Part shown: piece after piece, positions 1 to 11,990 of the stretch
Position numbering within the stretch: the stretch's first letter is position 1
Layout of the letters: the number at the start of each line of letters is the position of its first letter
From: Glandiceps talaboti
Lineage: Eukaryota > Hemichordata > Enteropneusta > Spengelidae
Direction: 5' to 3'
NCBI RefSeq assembly: GCF_964340395.1
Contig: NC_135563.1
Location: forward strand, 13,448,151 to 13,512,150
Length of the DNA stretch: 64,000 nucleotides
The notes under the pieces: model-generated
What the model was told of the DNA's origin: nothing
Databases searched by the model: none
Seen by the model: only the letters and a program-made list of their open reading frames with translations
Position numbers and translations under genes: made by a program

Positions 1-2556
1 GGAGAAGTTCCAAAGATTTTATGAAAATACAGCAAAATTAAGGTGATTCAAATCGAAATTAGATATACTCTCTTTGAATTATTCCAGCCGTATCAAATAA
101 CTCGTCAGGAACATAAAGTCTGGAATACCCTTTTTTTAGGAATTATTAATTGCTATAATATTTTCAAGGTAGCCACTGGAAAAATTATAAATCTCAGATC
201 AAGAAAAGGGGGAAAAGGAAAGAAGTTTGTATAGTTTGCATCTGATTGGCAATGCATGGAATATTCAAACATACTTTAGTAATTCTGTCTGAATTTCGTA
301 ATCTTTTACAAATCACCATTTCGTTTTGGTGATCACATCTAAATCAATTTCTAAAATCATGGGTAGCACAACATAGTCCGAAACAAAAACAAACACGGGA
401 ATGAAGAAACAAGACAGATTGATAATGAAATAAACGATTCATCCCTGTCTGGGAACGCGTCTGGGAAGTAACATCATTGGGAAATTTCTAGTATGAATGA
501 TTGGCAATTTGGTCAACACCCCCACCCCTCCTTATTTTCTTCTTTTGATAACTTATTGTATTGTCTATGAAATATAAATCAGTTGGGGTAGACTGCATTA
601 TTAAAGGCGAGAGAATAGGATTCATTATATGGAAAGTGTTGTGTTAGTACGTACGTAGACAGGAGAATGACCGAGGAAATCGTTCTCATTGATGTGTATG
701 TATGTGGTTTTACAGCACGTGCCACGATTATATAGCTTCCCTTTCAAAGAGACACATCTTTAAACAACATTGGTTCTCTGCCAAATCATTGACCAGGTCT
801 GGTCACAGCACGCTCTGTCTGCAAAATAACAAAAAGGGCATTTGTTAGAGTCTGAAGGTCACCGATTTGACAGCATTCTTTGTAGAACATAACGATTGAA
901 ACCACCTGCATATTTACAACTATAATGATAATGAGATGTAGAAGTAACGGTATATGGATGAATGGTGACAAGATCAGATGTGTCCTCTCAACGTATAGCC
1001 CCCAGGCCTCTCCCTATTAAGCGCTGACCTCCTCTTTGTGATGGTCACAAGAAGAAAGGCGAAAGAAATGACACCATTCTGACCAACCATAAACTCGGTC
1101 CAGTGATTTGTATTGTACCCATTGATACAGGGTTCCATTCTGTTCACTCTAACCGAGAGAGAAAATAGACCAAGCTGTCACTAGTCACATTGAATAATTC
1201 AACCTCAGAGATCTTCGGATGGTATAAAATTATGGCAAAGTATAAGTCTTTAATTTGGTTTGTGTATCGCTTTGTGTACGTATTCTATAATAATAGCAGA
1301 ACTATCTTGCATGTAAACATCCCCTCCTCGAATCCTAATTGATGTCCAAGTCAATAATGTCCCGATGCCCAACTCATAATTGAATCCGTCGGTGAAGGTT
1401 CATTTTATCATCATATATTATTTTATCAAATTATATGTTTCTTCAAGTGTTCAGAGAAACCTGATTTATGCTAATAAAAACAAATACAATATTCATATCT
1501 TTTTGAATTTAAATATCCCTCGTAATGTTACAATGATTTCGTGGGTAAGCAAGTTGAGCAATTTCTCATGCTAGATTAGGCAGTCAATATTTTCCCTCGT
1601 CACAAGTGGCATTTCCTTTCTATACAAAAAGCTCTAATTTAGTCATCGACTACTTCATTCATTCGAACTTATCTGGATAGTAAGGAGCAAAAGACAAAGA
1701 TGGCGTTGTCATGTTATTAGCCGACCCCGCCTGTATGGATAGTCTTACAAAGCTAAATTGAATGGTGTTGTCAATGAACGGTAATTGGACGATGAAAGGA
1801 ATCTAAGACTTAGTCCGCTGCCGGGTTGACCATGATGTCGTCAAAAATATGAATTACTTTTTAATGAGATTACTCGGACAGTAATGAGGACGTCAGCATG
1901 TGATTTTTCTCTGGTGAGTCATGGAGCTTTCCTGTGTGGGACTGCGATTTGTTTTAGCATTGACATTCAAATAGATTGGACGAACTCTTTCATAAATGAA
2001 TTACATTTGTAGATATTCAATACAGGGAACATTTCATGTTGAAAGTGCGCACAAGTGAAATGAATGAATGAATGAATGAATTATGTGGATATACACGCCG
2101 AATGGTTAGCTAGTACGTTTCGAATCTGTACTTGTACTACTCAATTGCTTTACTTCTTATATTGTAGTTTGTTTTCAATTTTCGCTCCGGAAGTGAGCAA
2201 CTCTGTCAAAAATACACCGAAATTTTACTAGAAATAGTCTATCCTACTAAAATGTATCCGTGTTGACTGCTTGATGTCATGTGCAAATATAAAATACTAA
2301 TAAACGGCAAGGAACCGCTTGTCAACAACTTACAGATTTGTTGAATTAGTTTGTCATTAAGCGATAATGATTTAACACCTATAACAACACAAACAAGTTA
2401 AACACAAGAACAATGGTGGTTACAGTTCAAGCTAATGTGTCTTGAAAAAAAACAATACGTACGAAATCGTGGGAAAGTAATGAATGAATTTGTTTGCGCT
2501 ACAAGGAGAATAAAGCCGGTAATGAGAATGACTAAAAGCACAAAAAAAAATATAGT

Positions 2557-2815
<259 letters not shown>

Positions 2816-3424
2816 AAAGATTTAGAGAATGTTGATATTTTATATCTTACATTAGTATTATTGAGTGTGTGAAATGGTATTTTCTAAAGTTCAGATCATT
2901 ATGCAGTTTATAATTAAACCAACCATTGCATTTTATGCATTTGTTTCTTCTTCCGATCTGTTGCTAAAAAGGGAGTTTCTTTTATGTGAAACCCCATCTA
3001 TGCAACTGGTCACGATTTCCTCTCTTTCTTTGACGTCACCAAACAATTCCTGTTGTTTTCTTGAAATGAAGGAAGTTACCATGGCTAAAGAAGACTTAGC
3101 GTGATGTAGACTTTATGTTTAATAGTAAAGCATATACATAGTAAAGCATAGTACGTATCCTCCTGCCCTTGGGGAAAATATATACGTGCATAAACATGTT
3201 TATTGACAATTTCTGACATGTTGTCTGTGTTGATAGATCTTGTCATTGTCGTAAACCACAGCCTCTTTTACGGCACCGCCCAAGACGCACAGCCAATAGG
3301 CAGTGTCGAGGAAGAAATAACAGCTATGGTTTGCAATAATGTACAGTTCTTTATTGTGGGGTATATTTGTAGTTTCGACTTTTGTTGTTGATATCGGCCA
3401 CCAGAAGCACCGACTGTCAACATG

Positions 3425-3602
<178 letters not shown>

Positions 3603-4539
3603 ATATTGCTATACCTTAAGTCATTTGCATGACTAACAGTGTTTGGTAAATAGGCAATATCTTACAAATTCAAGCTTCAAATTTCATATAATTTGGTTCA
3701 CACATTGATGATAATAAATAGTACTCATTTCCTATATAGCTTGCTGATATAGTATGTGATTTTTGACGGTCAATCTGCATAATTAATAAAATATATCATG
3801 GTAGTTCCGAATTTCGTATTCCGATGAATCGTGTAGGAACAACGATTATTATCGGCTCCTCTCCTCACAGCTGGAAAGCTAAAAGCAGATTACAGTACAC
3901 AAGTCCAGCCAACGGGTCAGTTTTCGGAATTCATTCGAAAAAGCGAAAAAGCAAATAGTCAACGAACAATGTTGACACAGGTTTAGTTATATTGACGATT
4001 AAAGGGAAAGTGAAAGTTGTTGATGTGTGCCTTCCTACTATAACATTTAGGATTATTTAACAACATGCCCTCCTGCTAGATCCACATACCCACCCCACTG
4101 AAATTCAAACCAATACTACCCCCACACCCACTGTAAAATCGTGTACGAGCAGCTTTTTGCACAAACAGCTTCGTTGGCTGACCTAAGTATAGACAACAGA
4201 CAGCATGCTCTGTGTAGATCATGTAACAGAGTGTGTGAAACAAATTATAATGTAATGAAAAATGTTATTAAAATCTCTCTTTTGTCAAATCTGTGTATGT
4301 CAACCAACGCAAATCTGTTTTCGGTATATACTGAGGTATAGAACACCATACGTACAGGATGGTAAAAAATGTGCCCATCCATTCGTGTGTTTCCCTTCTC
4401 CTAGTCCCAGATAAACATTGGCCGTCTTGCTTATTCCTCCAACCATTTCCATGATTTGAGAATCATGAACATAACATAAACGCGATAAAGGGCATATATT
4501 GCCCTGGCTTGTATATAAAATTTACCATGCTTTGTCATA

Positions 4540-4600
4540 CGATGCTTCGATTGGTCAGATGTTCTGACATGCGCAGTAGTGGCAAGTTTTTAAAATGGCG
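4540..4600 (+). promoter_or_regulatory. Promoter-proximal region and YY1/TISU-like start of SPATA24-like gene
   Basis: The start codon lies in AAAATGGCGGAAG, which resembles the YY1/TISU initiation context plus an ETS-type CGGAAG. An inverted CCAAT box (ATTGG, about 4,550) and a TGCGCA element (about 4,569) lie just upstream. A very short 5' UTR would fit a TISU start. This is inferred from motifs only. Confidence 0.45.
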
Positions 4601-4720
4601 GAAGAAACAAATGTCGACACAACTTCACGACTGGTAAAGTCCACCGACGTTGTCGTCCATACTCAGCTACAAGATGTTATTATTGCACAGAGGAAGGCAT
4701 ATGAGAGACTCAAGACAAAG
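4595..4720 (+). CDS. SPATA24: SPATA24-like exon 1
   Basis: Forty-two codons from ATG to AAG, donor AAG|GTGCCT, phase 0. Encodes the divergent N-terminus ending YERLKTK. Confidence 0.82.
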
Positions 4721-7700
4721 GTGCCTTTAAAATTATTTCAATTTTGTGATTAGATTCACTGGTATTACCGATTGCATCGATATATGTTATTTACGTTGAT
4801 TACAAATTTTCGACGATAACACTTTCAACGTCAATAATAGTGTACACATTTCTTGACTCTGAAGACAATTCTGTGGCGCATCTCGGTGTCTACATTAGCA
4901 TTCAGTGACATAAAAGACGGTTGTTCCATCGTAAAAACTATCAAAAAATAATGAATTATCCCGCATGACCCTGCGTCTTGTCATAATGTAATGGTCGTGT
5001 GCATCAGTGTGCGATACTAAATAAAATTTAGTTTTCACCGTTCAGTGCAGTGACCGAGTCAAACCGTAGCGGTCTTGTAGGAGAAACGGCAATTTTTTCT
5101 TCTTAAGTACTTGTCATGTCACGTCAGGCCAGATTTTCAAACCTGTCTAACTTAAGTTGGACGGTATGTCGTAAAGTTGTACATTTTGAAAGAGAAGTTC
5201 ATGACTTTACACTTGTCCAGACATGTTTTCCCGGGGTATTTATCCATAGACAGTGGAGGGGAGACCTGTCTATGATTTATCTAACAGTTACCAGCATAAA
5301 ATGTTCCACTATAGAGACTAATACATTGTAATCACATACATTTGAATCAATCCGTGTAATGTTTTTTATTGTAATTATAAAATATCCCTCCAAAACAAAG
5401 TGTCTATATAATATAACTTAAGTATTGTATCTTCATAATTTAGTACTACAAACGGTGTATGGGAGAGTACATCATACTGACAATGCCCCTCAACACTGCA
5501 GAACAGTGTGCCCTCTAAGCTAATTTGATGTGCTACTGATGCACACAATTTCTAGTGACACACCAACATTTGGTGTTCCCCTATATAGAAATCCCAGTTT
5601 TTATCATTTTGTCTCAACAACAACAAAATGTGGCTATCACTAGAGGGCATACTGCCGCAGAAGGAGAGGGATAATGTCAGAATTGAGTCCCAACCTACTC
5701 CATCTGCAAGCAAGATTAAATCGATGTAATGAAAATGAATAATCCTGTAATAAAACTGATTAATTTTTTTTATATCAGATGGAGTCAATGGAGAGTGAAA
5801 TGATTTCTAAACAACAGTATGAAAAGGCTTTGAAGGAACTTGAGGTAGGAAAAGAAGAAAAACAAATTGTGTGTTTTTGCAAGACTGGAATTGAATATTC
5901 CAGCTTGAAAGCTATATTTATTAATATTTTCAGAATTAGACTACCTGGAGGTTTATGTTGCTTGAAGGTCCTGGTATTTCAACCTTGTCTGGAAAGTCCT
6001 GGCAGAATTTAATTTCTTCTGGCAACTCTTAGGGAATGCATTTTATGAAATGATATACCAAACAATGTTGAAAATTCCCATTTCTGACTAGAAAACATTT
6101 CCATTGTTAGATGGACCATCTGCAATCTATTGGAAAAAAGACTTTAAAAAAAAAACGATGGGAAATCACAAAAACTTTCATGCAAAAAGAACCAAATTTT
6201 TCAATACACTCAGCACTTGAACTATTTCTTTATTTTCTTTATTTATTTAATGGTAGACCAACAGGAGCAAGTCCCATTTACAGGCTCCTCAAATCATGAA
6301 AAACTCTAGAAAAAGACAAGAATACAAAACACACAAACATGGCAAAACAAACAAAATGCACATAAAAACACATTACAAGGCAAATATTAAAATCAAATCT
6401 TGCCAGGTGGACTTGAGATGATAATCTTACAAAATTGCATTTTAAAAATTTCTCAACCATAAAATTAAAAGTCAATATTCGAAATACTAGAACAAAGATC
6501 ATTATAAGTTGTGATACATCTCTGAATGGCACAGTCTTTATGGAAATGCTCTTTTATATCAGCAATTATTACTGTATGCATATCATAAAAATAGATCAGC
6601 AGAATTTTCTTGTGAACTCTACAACAAAATTAATGAAAGCCTGAAGGTGTCATGAAATATTCAGAGATATGTTTGATAAGTATTATGGGATATTGATTTT
6701 GATTGAATTCCGTGAAAGGAATTCTGTAGCTCCAGTGACATCATCTATGTTAACTTTACATTGTCAGCTGCATTCCTGTATAAATGTTTTTTTAATTATT
6801 TATTTTGCACTTCAGGAAGAAAAGATAGCCCATGCTAAAACTAAGGCAAAATTACTAAGTGAGTCAGACAAGTTGCAATTTGCACTTGGAGAAATTGAAA
6901 TTTTAACCAAACAGTTGGAAAGGGAAAAAACTGCATTTGATGAAGTGTAAGTATGATACATATTTTTATTACCTCTGCCAGTTATTTATTATATTTTTAT
7001 ATTATATTTGTTTTGTGTGCAAACAAATACCCCCCCCCCCCCCCCCCCCAGTAGAGAGAGGATTAGCTTTTGAAGTCTTTGTCTTTCTTTTTCTTTTGAA
7101 ATAGGCTAGGCCAAATGAAGAGCAAAGTGTTGAAAGACAATTACAAAAATGCAGAATTAAAAGATAAATGTACAGGTAAGTAGAACCTTAGACTTGTTGA
7201 GCCTTTGTATTGAGTATTGTATAAATGGTAGGTGAAATATTTAGTGGGGAGTTAGACAACACACTTCTGGTTCAATGCTTACAAAAGTTTGTAAGATAGT
7301 ATCGAATTGACGTTTTGTTCCAAACACAAACTTGAAAATTGTACCTGAAATTGTCAACATCAGTCTTTGTCAACAGATTGATGTGGTGACAAAGACTGAA
7401 GTGTGCAGTTGAAATTTTCAAGTTTGTATTTGGAACAAAAGTTCAATTCAATACTATGGTTAGTCTAGTTCCTATACAGTATCGCTACAACCATGGACGT
7501 ATACTTCCATACTATGACTCACAGTAAAGTCAAGGCTAAAGGTCTTAATTATGCAACAACATAATCATGTTTATATGAACGCTGTAGGAGGCAGCACAGG
7601 AATGTGTGCTGATTGAGAGAATTTTACCAGACTGAGTTTGGGTTAGAAACCAGTCTTGTCATTCAGACTATACTATGGTTTACTAACACAAATGAATTTT

Positions 7701-10700
7701 CATTTGTAGTCTGTAAGGTATAACTTGTCATACCAATGTAACCATACTGTCAGTTGAGAAGACTGATAGGGCAAAAAAATACATGACTTATTTACACTCC
7801 ATGTGACCTGCCATTTATTTCTGATTGGCTAAATTCCAGTGTAATAAGGTGACGGCAAGGAGTTGAGAAAGTCTTGTAGGTTGTGTCTGTCCCAGGGGTA
7901 ATAATTACATTTTGAGCAAGCCTTTATTGTCACTAATTTTACCCATGGTCCTTAACTTTCACAAAAAACAGTAACACCAGACCAAAACCCTAGTAAAATA
8001 GCAATGGAAGTTGGCTAAATTTTGTCTACTCATCACCTTTAACATAACACTCACAGGAAACCCTAGTAAAATGATAGGGGAACTAACCTAAATTTTAGCT
8101 AAAACACTGGTAGGGAACTCTGGTAAAATGACTGAGAAATTCAGTGAGGTGTTAACTACTTACCACCCTTCGTAGAAACACTAGTTTCATTGAAGTTCGT
8201 GTCTGAAACTCTATGTAGAATTGTTTTATATCTAGTTGGACATCAATCAAAATCTATTTTATATGGTAAATATAACAAATCAAGTCTTTTCTTTGATTCC
8301 ATATTAATCAGATTCTACATAAACCTCTATGTCTGATTTTAACTGCCTTATTAGTCATTGAGTTAAAACAAGGGTATGATTATCAGAATACATTGTTACC
8401 TTAGTTTGTAATATACGATATTTGTGATTCACTATCAGCTAACTATCAGTAGGGGTTGGCTGATGTGTGAGGGCACCCCAACACAGTGTATCTGTACAGA
8501 CTAATTGTACACTGTACCTAGATAATTAGACTGTAAGCTACGTCGTGTCCCTCCCTCGTCACTGGCCTGCTCCAGTGAAAGGGGTTGACCGATGTGTGAG
8601 GGCGCCCCGTCATGGCATACCTTACAGACTACTGTGTAATAGACTTAAAGTGTCAACTTAAACATTTACATTCTTTTAGGATATATTTCTCTCCGTCAAA
8701 TATTATAAAAGTTGTGTGTATCAAGAAACTGACAAAATAAACAATGACATATGCAGAAGTCAACAATAGAATGGAAGAGAGGAAGTTACTGAATCACAAT
8801 AACAGTGCATGTGACACGTCACACGGAATGACATTGTTAAAATGACAAAGTCTGTGTACAATTAGACAAGGTAGTTTCAAGATTTGATATTTTTAGCTAA
8901 TATGTTGGATTCAGTGTTTCCCGTTTATAGAAAAAATCTGATACATCTGATACATAGGTAAGGTGAAAAAAAAAAAACTACAAGAGGGAAGCCAGTGTAT
9001 CCGATATGCTAAGGAAGCTTTGATGGCCATGCCTTGAAAATCACAAGGCAGTTAGCAGACCTATATAAAGCTACAAATAATCTAATTTGCTTTTCAAGAT
9101 GATAAACTACCTGAATCATCATCACGTTCTACTAGGGGAAGTGTGTCTGGTTCTTCCCTCATATCGATCATTGCCAAGAAAAACTTATAAATGTTCATGT
9201 ATTTCTCGGACAATTCCAGAATGGAATCTCTTACCATTATCCGTTCAACAATTGAAGTCAATAGACAGTTTCAAATCTGCCCTCTCCAGCATTGATATCA
9301 CCGATCTCATAGATCGTGCTCACCTGAACATGTGTGAGATCTAAAGGACTCCGCCAACATTACGTCTATGTGATGATAATCTTTTTTGCGAATGTTTACA
9401 CAGTATAGAAGTAGACGTAGAAGTACTGACTGCGAACACGTAATTGGCTGAAGTTTAGCTGCTGTTTTTTTTTCAACAAAATCAAACTCTTTGGATGCAA
9501 GTCAAATTTTCTCTAGCCTTTCTTTATATTCTTTTCGTTCTGTTTTTCCTTGTGTGCTGTGTACATCTTTGTTTTGTACATAAATAAAATTAAAAATTAA
9601 AAAAAAAAAGAAAAAAAAAAGAAGTACTAACTGCCATATGGATTGTTTGAAACGCAATACAATTTGTTCACTAAGTTAAATTAAAGGGACTGTCATCATG
9701 TCCCAGTTCTGAAAATTTGTTGTTCTTTTTGTTTCACATGATGAATTATCTGTGTTAATCTCCATGTTTAGTCATCACTAGTCACTATGAGATCTATAGT
9801 CTAGCAGTCAAGCAAACTATCGGAATCATTCAATGATGTCGTTTTTGGATGCACCCCAAAAATTGCTGTTAGTACCAGAAAATTACACCTACCTGTCAAC
9901 ACTATATTGGGATTTTTTACTTAACTCATTTCAAAGGACAAATTGACATAAATACAAGTTAGTATTTAGTTGGGTGTTACATGTAAGTGTTGTACAATAT
10001 CATATAAGGCCAGAAAAAATACAAAAGCTGCTCAACGGGCAACCTAGCTCCCCTCACATTGGTTGGATAGGTAGGTTGGTCGATTTTCTTTTTCACAATG
10101 TGAATGTTGGACAAGGATGACATGTAAAAACACATATTTAATGAAAGGATGTAAAAATCATATTTAATGATGGCAAAACATTTCAAGTTAAGTTTACATA
10201 GTACTTTATTAAAACACATTGTTGTAAATATTTGCTCATTCCTTTTAGTGCATGTTGGATATGCTTAGTTTAATCTCAATTCACTCTTGTATGCATCATC
10301 AGAGCGAAGTGAACAACTGTATAAGATATTATATAATTTGGAATTGACTCAAATGTATATGGTCACATGTATTATTCAGAAAATATAAAGAAATCCCCTT
10401 AAATTTGAAACAAAATGTGCAAAATTTTGAAACAAAATATCTTTCCATTATCACTGTACTAAGAACTCAATTTGTGTAGTAACAAATATAAACATGTCAT
10501 GCCAGTCAAGGAAGTCATTGAGAGGCAGCAATACTTGAAAGTGATTGGACAACACATTGGAGGTAGCCATGTTTACCATAGCAACTACCTCATTTCCTAA
10601 TATTTGTTTGTTTTCCTTACATTCCTACAGAAATCAAGGCTCATGTTGAGGAACAAGAAGACATTCTCCATGCCAAGGAAGTTACTATCAAAGACCTCAA

Positions 10701-10851
10701 AGACAGACTTGCCAAACAAAAGGAAAACCACAAACAACAATTATCAGAAATGAATATCCAGTTACAACAAGAAGCATATATTGCTAAAATGTTTGGAGAC
10801 ACAGAGAAAAAACCAACTTCTGCTTCATCATCAAAAGCTTACAGAGTGTGA
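4595..10851 (+). CDS. SPATA24: SPATA24-like coiled-coil protein (five exons, 204 aa)
   Basis: Spliced gene with coding exons 4,595-4,720, 5,779-5,844, 6,816-6,946, 7,105-7,175 and 10,631-10,851. These sum to 615 nt, i.e. 204 codons plus TGA, and all introns are GT-AG with phases 0, 0, 2 and 1. The product is an almost continuous charged coiled coil. It matches vertebrate SPATA24 (about 205 aa) in order and spacing: a short N-terminal LQDVI segment, SKQQYEKALKELE, then the conserved block AHAKTK...KLQFALGEIEIL..QLEREK, MKSKVL, and EEQEDIL near the middle. Vertebrate SPATA24 (T6441/TIPT2) is testis-enriched and has been reported to bind TBP-family factors. A role in germ cells or transcription here is inference from homology. 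The start ATG is the first in the exon and sits in a YY1/TISU-like context. A serine-rich tail ends the protein. Confidence 0.9.
4721..5778 (+). other. SPATA24-like intron 1
   Basis: A 1.06-kb AT-rich intron. I see no repeat or gene inside it. The 71-aa frame at 5,116-5,331 has no recognisable features. Confidence 0.6.
5779..5844 (+). CDS. SPATA24: SPATA24-like exon 2
   Basis: Acceptor TTTTTATATCAG, 22 codons (ends KALKELE), donor GAG|GTAGGA, phase 0. Aligns with the SKEEF...VEKKL segment of vertebrate SPATA24. Confidence 0.85.
6222..6540 (-). mobile_element. Retroelement 3' end, minus strand (in SPATA24-like intron 2)
   Basis: Read on the minus strand, the sequence has a GGAGCCTGTAAATGGGACTT motif and then a TTAAATAAATAAAGAAAATAAAG A-rich tail (plus-strand T-rich at 6,222-6,250). 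This 3'-UTR-plus-tail layout is typical of LINEs of CR1/L2-like type and resembles the tail at 22,224-22,300. No intact reverse-transcriptase coding remains. Class assignment is inference. Confidence 0.45.
6816..6946 (+). CDS. SPATA24: SPATA24-like exon 3
   Basis: Acceptor TGCACTTCAG, donor GAAGT|GTAAGT. Encodes the most conserved block (AHAKTK, LQFALGEIEIL, QLEREK). Phase 2 at its 3' end. Confidence 0.92.
7030..7049. repeat. Poly-C run
   Basis: About 20 consecutive C in intron 3 of the SPATA24-like gene, 55 bp before the exon 4 acceptor. It is part of a window-wide excess of long C/G homopolymers. Confidence 0.9.
7105..7175 (+). CDS. SPATA24: SPATA24-like exon 4
   Basis: Acceptor TTTTGAAATAG, donor ACAG|GTAAGT. 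Encodes LGQMKSKVLKD...ELKDKCT, aligning with the SSVKSKVL...KCN region. Phase 1 at its 3' end. Confidence 0.87.
7296..7458. mobile_element. Hairpin MITE (about 75-bp arms)
   Basis: Left arm 7,296-7,374 and right arm 7,384-7,458 are inverted copies with modest divergence. For example, GTTCCAAACACAAACTTGAA pairs with TTCAAGTTTGTATTTGGAAC. The loop is about 10 bp. It lies in intron 4 of the SPATA24-like gene. The structure suggests a small foldback element. Confidence 0.7.
7459..9079 (+). other. SPATA24-like intron 4, repeat-poor part
   Basis: Holds a short dispersed-repeat match next to the hairpin (about 7,440-7,530, minus orientation; see the SINE-core finding). It also has three loose copies of an 'ACCCTAGTAAAAT' motif between about 7,985 and 8,130, and a duplicated ~45-bp segment 'GATGTGTGAGGGC' at about 8,462 and 8,595. 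No exon is seen. Confidence 0.5.
9080..9622 (+). mobile_element. 5'-truncated LINE 3' end with A-rich tail
   Basis: The frame at about 9,120-9,341 encodes ...CISRTIPEWNLLPLSV...SIDSFKSALSSI. The 'R-IP-WN-LP-x-V...S-FK..L' pattern is typical of the C-terminus of jockey/CR1-type reverse-transcriptase ORFs. A ~240-bp 3' UTR and an A-rich tail (about 9,583-9,620, containing AATAAAATT) follow. The fragment lies in intron 4 of the SPATA24-like gene in the same orientation. The 5' truncation point cannot be fixed. Confidence 0.72.
9623..10630 (+). other. SPATA24-like intron 4, distal part
   Basis: About 1 kb of AT-rich sequence before the exon 5 acceptor. No repeat, RNA gene or exon is recognised. 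The 80-aa minus-strand frame at 9,977-10,219 has no supporting features. Confidence 0.5.
10631..10851 (+). CDS. SPATA24: SPATA24-like exon 5 (terminal)
   Basis: Acceptor CATTCCTACAG, then EIKAHVEEQEDIL... through a Gln/Lys-rich coiled coil to ...SKAYRV and TGA at 10,849-10,851. The 3' UTR lies downstream. I see no canonical AATAAA in the next 650 bp, so its end is undefined. Confidence 0.88.
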
Positions 10852-11740
10852 TCTTGGATTTCCTGGTGAATCACTTCTGCACTTCCAAGTTACAAAAATG
10901 AAGCTTGCTGGTCAGCTATCCATTATGCTATTTTAAAACCCTAATGTTCGAATCCCATGGTCTTGGGACTACTATCTTACTTGTAACAGCTGAACCATAG
11001 GGATCAATGTTCTTTTGTTCAAAACCAACTTTTCCTAAAGCTCTGTCAGACAACTGTTTTTCACGTCAAATTTTAATCCCAACTCATCATAAACCTTTAA
11101 ATGCTAAAATGTCATAACATGTATGTGTTCACTTTGAAATTCCATGTACAAGTTGGTGTCTCAAAATCTGCACACTATGTACTGAATGTGTAGAGTATTC
11201 TTTCTCGTTACTAAATTATAATGGAAATTATACTGTGATGTTGATTTTGGTGTATTGTTTTTAAGACTCCAGATTCCTTGGAGTGTCTGACATGTTACAT
11301 ATATTATTTATAATATTATTCAAAACTGATCAAAGAATTTGATGTCTGAGTCTTCAAAAACTGTAGCTTGTACTGCCTCCATTTATGTCAGTGGTTACTA
11401 ATACTAGACTAAGTGATTTTCAATGTGTCTATATGCCACGGTACTTGAATAGTAGTTTATGTGAATAGTTGCTGTATGTGAAATAATATAAATGACCGCA
11501 AGCTTTCCTGAGAAAGCAATCATGATTGAATACTTGATTGAGAATATATACATAAAATTCTACGATTGGCATCCATAAACATTTGGAAATTACCTGTTTT
11601 TTTTCACTATAAAGCTTATAAAATATATAACACTTGTAATAATGAAAAATTGTCTTTGTCTATTTCACTATATGTATTATGTATAATAATAATTTTTATT
11701 TATCTGTATATAAACACTTGTCTCCCACGAAGTCCAGTGA
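10852..11740 (+). other. SPATA24-like 3' UTR and downstream intergenic
   Basis: AT-rich sequence after the TGA. Several ATATAAA/AATATA variants occur but there is no clear AATAAA signal, so the transcript end is unknown. Nothing else is recognised. Confidence 0.5.
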
Positions 11741-11749
11741 GGGCCATCC

Positions 11750-11810
11750 CTCATGGGTTCAGTGTTAATTAATGAGGAAACTGGAGTACCTGGGGAAAAC
11801 CTATGTCTAG
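11750..11810. repeat. SINE-related fragment
   Basis: The segment GGGTTCAGTGTTA...GAGGAAACTGGAGTACC...GGGGAAAACCT closely matches 47,338-47,385 (GGGTTCAGTGTTAGCG...GAGTACCCGGGGAAAACC). That second copy lies within a tRNA-derived SINE, so this is a short piece of the same family. Confidence 0.55.
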
Positions 11811-11865
11811 CTATGTACGAAACTTATGTGTGTATGTATGCAGGTATGTGAGTATATGTGTGTGT

Positions 11866-11940
11866 GTGTATGTATGTATGTATGTATGTATGTATGTATG
11901 TATGTATGTATGTATGTATGTATGTATGTATGTATGTATC

Positions 11941-11971
<31 letters not shown>

Positions 11972-11990
11972 TGTATGTATGTATGTATGT
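11866..11990. repeat. (TATG)n microsatellite
   Basis: About 30 tetranucleotide units, interrupted once by ATCATA near 11,938. Open frames across it (Met-Tyr-Val-Cys, Thr-Tyr-Ile-His) are artefacts. Confidence 0.95.
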
